Positions 61,848 through 64,000 of a stretch of 64,000 nucleotides of DNA are shown here, piece after piece. The DNA is from Bradyrhizobium forestalis (GTDB lineage Bacteria; Pseudomonadota; Alphaproteobacteria; Rhizobiales; Xanthobacteraceae). The position numbers were made by a program, and so were the translations under genes. The stretch is from assembly GCF_002795245.1 (NCBI RefSeq), contig NZ_PGVG01000001.1, forward strand, positions 248,001 through 312,000, read 5' to 3'. Every line of letters begins with the position of its first letter. Position 1 is the first letter of the stretch. Below the pieces are notes generated by a model. It did not search any database. It worked only from the letters and a program-made list of their open reading frames with translations, and was not told the DNA's origin.

Positions 61848-62840
61848 TCACGCCTTGCTCAGGCCTGCCGCCTTCATCGCCTCGCCCATCTGGGCGTCGC
61901 CCTTGTCCATGAAGCTGGCAAACTGGCCGGCGTCGCCCCATACGGTGCCGAAGCCGCGATTGGTCATGAAGTCCTTGAACTCGGCGGAGTCGTAGACCTT
62001 CTTCAGCGCCGCGGTGAGCTTGGTTGCGATCTCCGGCGGCAGGTTCTTGGGCGCGCCGATGCCGCGCCAGGCGCCCGTCGCGTAGTCGATGCCCATCGCC
62101 TCCTTCAGCGTCGGTACGTCCTTGAAGACCGGGTTGCGCGCGGGGGCCATGATGGCGAGGCTCCTGGCCTTGCCGGCCTCGATGATGGCGCGCGCCTCCG
62201 GCACCGAGCAGGTGGTGAGGTCGAGACCGCCGGCGGCGAGATCCTGCATCGCCGGTGCCGCGCCGTTCGACGGCACCCAGGCCACCTGGTTGGCGGGCAG
62301 GCCCATGGCCTGCATCCAGCCGACCAGCGCCAGATGCCAGATGCCGCCCTGGCCGGTGCCGGAAGCCTTGAACTTGCCCGGAGGCGCCGCCTTGATCGCA
62401 TCGGCGAGCTCCTTGACCGTCTTGTAGGGCGAGGAGGAGGAGACCTGGATGCCGGGCGGGTCCTCGTTCATCAGCGCCAGCGGGGTGTAGCTCTTCGGGG
62501 TGAGGTCGGTCAGGCCCTGCCAGTGCATCATCGAGATTTCGACGGTGAGCATGCCGATGGTGTAGCCGTCGGGCTGCGCGCTCGCGATCGCGCTATGGCC
62601 GACCACGCCGGAGCCGCCGGTGCGGTTGACCACGTTGAAGGGTTGGCCGAGGTCCTTCTCCAGCAGCGCCGCGACGATGCGCGCGGTGGCATCGGTGCCG
62701 CCGCCGGCGCCCCAGGGCACGATCACGGTGACCGGTCGCGCCGGATAGGCTTGCGCGAGCGCGGGCTTGAAGCCGAATGCGGCGGATGCCGCGACGGCGG
62801 CGGTCGAAGCCGCAAAGGTGCGGCGCGAAATCTTGGACAT
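61848..62840 (-). CDS. tctC: TctC/Bug-family periplasmic binding protein of the TTT transporter
   Basis: The 330-residue protein has a twin-arginine-type signal (ISRRTFAASTAAVAASAAFG, cleaved near ALAQA) followed by the Bug/TctC fold: YPARPVTVIVPWGAGGGTDATAR, NVVNRTGGSGVVGHSAIASAQPDGYT, and LPPEIATKLTAALKKVYDS. The ATG at 62840 follows GGGAGG. It supplies ligand to TctAB; the ligand is a carboxylate of unknown identity. It is the first gene of the tctCBA run. Confidence 0.93.
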   Translation of the reverse strand: MSKISRRTFAASTAAVAASAAFGFKPALAQAYPARPVTVIVPWGAGGGTDATARIVAALLEKDLGQPFNVVNRTGGSGVVGHSAIASAQPDGYTIGMLTVEISMMHWQGLTDLTPKSYTPLALMNEDPPGIQVSSSSPYKTVKELADAIKAAPPGKFKASGTGQGGIWHLALVGWMQAMGLPANQVAWVPSNGAAPAMQDLAAGGLDLTTCSVPEARAIIEAGKARSLAIMAPARNPVFKDVPTLKEAMGIDYATGAWRGIGAPKNLPPEIATKLTAALKKVYDSAEFKDFMTNRGFGTVWGDAGQFASFMDKGDAQMGEAMKAAGLSKA

Positions 62841-63058
62841 CGAATGCCTCCCAGCGGCGCCCGTGACGTCGGGCGCTCTTGTCAACGGCGGCATTCTAGT
62901 CGGCTTTGCGGCGCCGCTGCAAGGTAGCGCTACCAACGAGATCGCCCTTGTTGTGCGAAAGCGGACGCCCATCGGCTAGGCGGTCGGAAATCGGGTGGGT
63001 TTTGTCAGTGCGAACAGCCAACCTCAGCGCGTAACAAGAAACCAAAGGCAAGCGATCG

Positions 63059-63538
63059 ATGACCCAAGCCTATTACAGCGCCGTGCTGGATCACCCGCTG
63101 GACCAAGTCTGGTCGCTGATCCGCGATTTCAACAACTATCCCGCCTATATCGACGGGGTGAGCGAGAGCGTGATCGAAGACGACAAGCGCGGCGACGAAG
63201 TCGGCGCCATCAGGCGCTTCTGCTATCTCGGAAGCTGGATCCGCCAGCGCCTGATCGACCACTCGGACCGGGAGCACAGCTTGACCTATGCCGGTCTCGA
63301 AGCGCTGCCATATCCGCAAGATGACGGCGGCCAGAGTCCGGCGCCGACGCGCTACCAAGGCACCATGCGTCTGCGCCCGATCATCGCGGGCGATCGCACC
63401 CTCATCGAATGGTCGGTCGCCCTCGAGACCGAACCTGCGGACGCCGATTGCTGGCAAGCCCTGTTTGCCTCCTGGATTCCGAATTGGACGGACTCACTTG
63501 CGCGGACACTGGCTCGGGGCCGTCCGCGATCCAGTTAG
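63059..63538 (+). CDS. SRPBCC-superfamily protein (polyketide cyclase/Bet v 1-like)
   Basis: The 159-residue protein has the START-like fold pattern: an opening strand AYYSAVLDHPLDQVWSLIRDFNNYPAYIDG, then GAIRRFCYLGSWIRQRLIDHSD, YQGTMRLRPIIAGDRTLIEWSVALE, and a C-terminal helix (SWIPNWTDSLARTLARG). Proteins of this kind bind hydrophobic ligands in the cytoplasm. No enzyme partner is adjacent, so the role is unknown. AAGG precedes the ATG. It stands divergent from tctC and convergent with the DUF3298-type gene. Confidence 0.85.
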   Translation: MTQAYYSAVLDHPLDQVWSLIRDFNNYPAYIDGVSESVIEDDKRGDEVGAIRRFCYLGSWIRQRLIDHSDREHSLTYAGLEALPYPQDDGGQSPAPTRYQGTMRLRPIIAGDRTLIEWSVALETEPADADCWQALFASWIPNWTDSLARTLARGRPRSS

Positions 63539-63545
63539 CGGTTGC

Positions 63546-64000
63546 TCACGGCTCCTCCGCATCGCCCTTCGGGCGCGCGCCGCCGAAGATGCGGGTGCCT
63601 TCCGCTGTGAGATAGGGCTTCAGCGCGTCCCACGGCACGAACGCAGCATATTCGCCCTCGGCGTAGGGCCCGACGGCGTAGGGCGGATAGTGGAACGTGA
63701 GGCCGGAGCTCTTGCCGGCTTCGGTGGAGGGCGCGAGCGTCACCGCACCGATCCTGAGCAGGCGCGGCTCCACCGACTTGAACCACTCGTCGGTCGCGGT
63801 CTCGCTGGCGTCGCGCTTCTTCTTTTCGATCTTGAGCGAGGCGATCACGGCCTTCACCATCGCCTTCATGGTCGCCGCGTTATCCGCCGTCTCGGTGAAG
63901 AACGGGCGGATCGAGATGCGCTTGTTTTCGGCCTTGTCCCAGAGGATCGTGTTCACGTCCGAATTGGGATGGGCGCCGTGCGTGTCCATGTAGTCGTTGC
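63546..64000 (-). CDS. DUF3298-type protein (RsiV/PdaC-like), N-terminus outside the window
   Basis: About 151 C-terminal residues are visible, and the frame stays open to the window end. The segment DYMDTHGAHPNSD followed by WDKAENKRISIRPFF is typical of the DUF3298 domain that occurs in RsiV-like and PdaC-like exported proteins, often after a DUF4163 domain. The last part (FHYPPYAVGPYAEGEYAAFVPWDALKPYL) also fits that family. The function is unknown. The ATG at 63989 is internal, not the true start. Confidence 0.8.
   Translation of the reverse strand, partial: NDYMDTHGAHPNSDVNTILWDKAENKRISIRPFFTETADNAATMKAMVKAVIASLKIEKKKRDASETATDEWFKSVEPRLLRIGAVTLAPSTEAGKSSGLTFHYPPYAVGPYAEGEYAAFVPWDALKPYLTAEGTRIFGGARPKGDAEEP

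Overview
The window is GC-rich, densely coded alphaproteobacterial chromosome. The complete hopanoid locus (hpnCDEFG, ispH-hpnH, hpnN, hpnO), an alphaproteobacterial LexA box, an EcfG-type promoter and several families of dispersed palindromic repeats point to Bradyrhizobium or a close relative. This assignment rests on protein family content and gene order recalled from that genus, not on a search. No rRNA, tRNA, CRISPR array, prophage or complete insertion sequence was seen.

Bases 1-17.6 kb hold membrane lipid genes. After the end of an RND/MMPL exporter and two small secreted proteins, a tightly overlapping run hpnC-hpnD-hpnE-hpnF(shc)-hpnG makes squalene, cyclises it to hopene and processes the side chain. 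A short island (REP-like inverted repeat with a transposase remnant, plus vapBC) lies between hpnG and the opposite-strand ispH-hpnH pair. The hopanoid exporter hpnN, with a consensus EcfG promoter, and the aminotransferase hpnO follow.

Bases 17.6-26.2 kb hold a small secreted protein, an orphan HigA, and a reverse-strand unit of metallophosphoesterase, cupredoxin, ECF sigma factor and zinc-finger anti-sigma factor. A GMC oxidoreductase, an M20 amidohydrolase and a Pit phosphate transporter follow.

Bases 26.2-34.8 kb are a DNA damage module. A radical SAM protein and a DUF4130-UdgX glycosylase are divergent from imuA-imuB-dnaE2, with one LexA box between them. dnaE2 carries a 110-bp palindromic repeat read through in frame.

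Bases 34.8-48 kb carry metabolic and transport genes (SDR, CoA transferase, RND efflux pair, amidohydrolase, TolC, enoyl-CoA hydratase) and a toxin-antitoxin pair whose toxin has a nonsense codon.

Bases 48-55.2 kb contain two further ECF sigma/anti-sigma pairs: a SigF/NrsF type, and a pair followed by a secreted subtilase. In the second pair the periplasmic part of the anti-sigma factor looks like a subtilase propeptide. I consider this the best candidate in the window for an undescribed signalling system. DUF2336 and diguanylate cyclase genes lie between the two pairs.

Bases 55.2-64 kb hold repeats, a TIGR03809/TIGR03808 pair, pcp-meaB, a tctCBA tricarboxylate transporter, a SRPBCC protein and the C-terminal part of a DUF3298-type protein cut by the window end.
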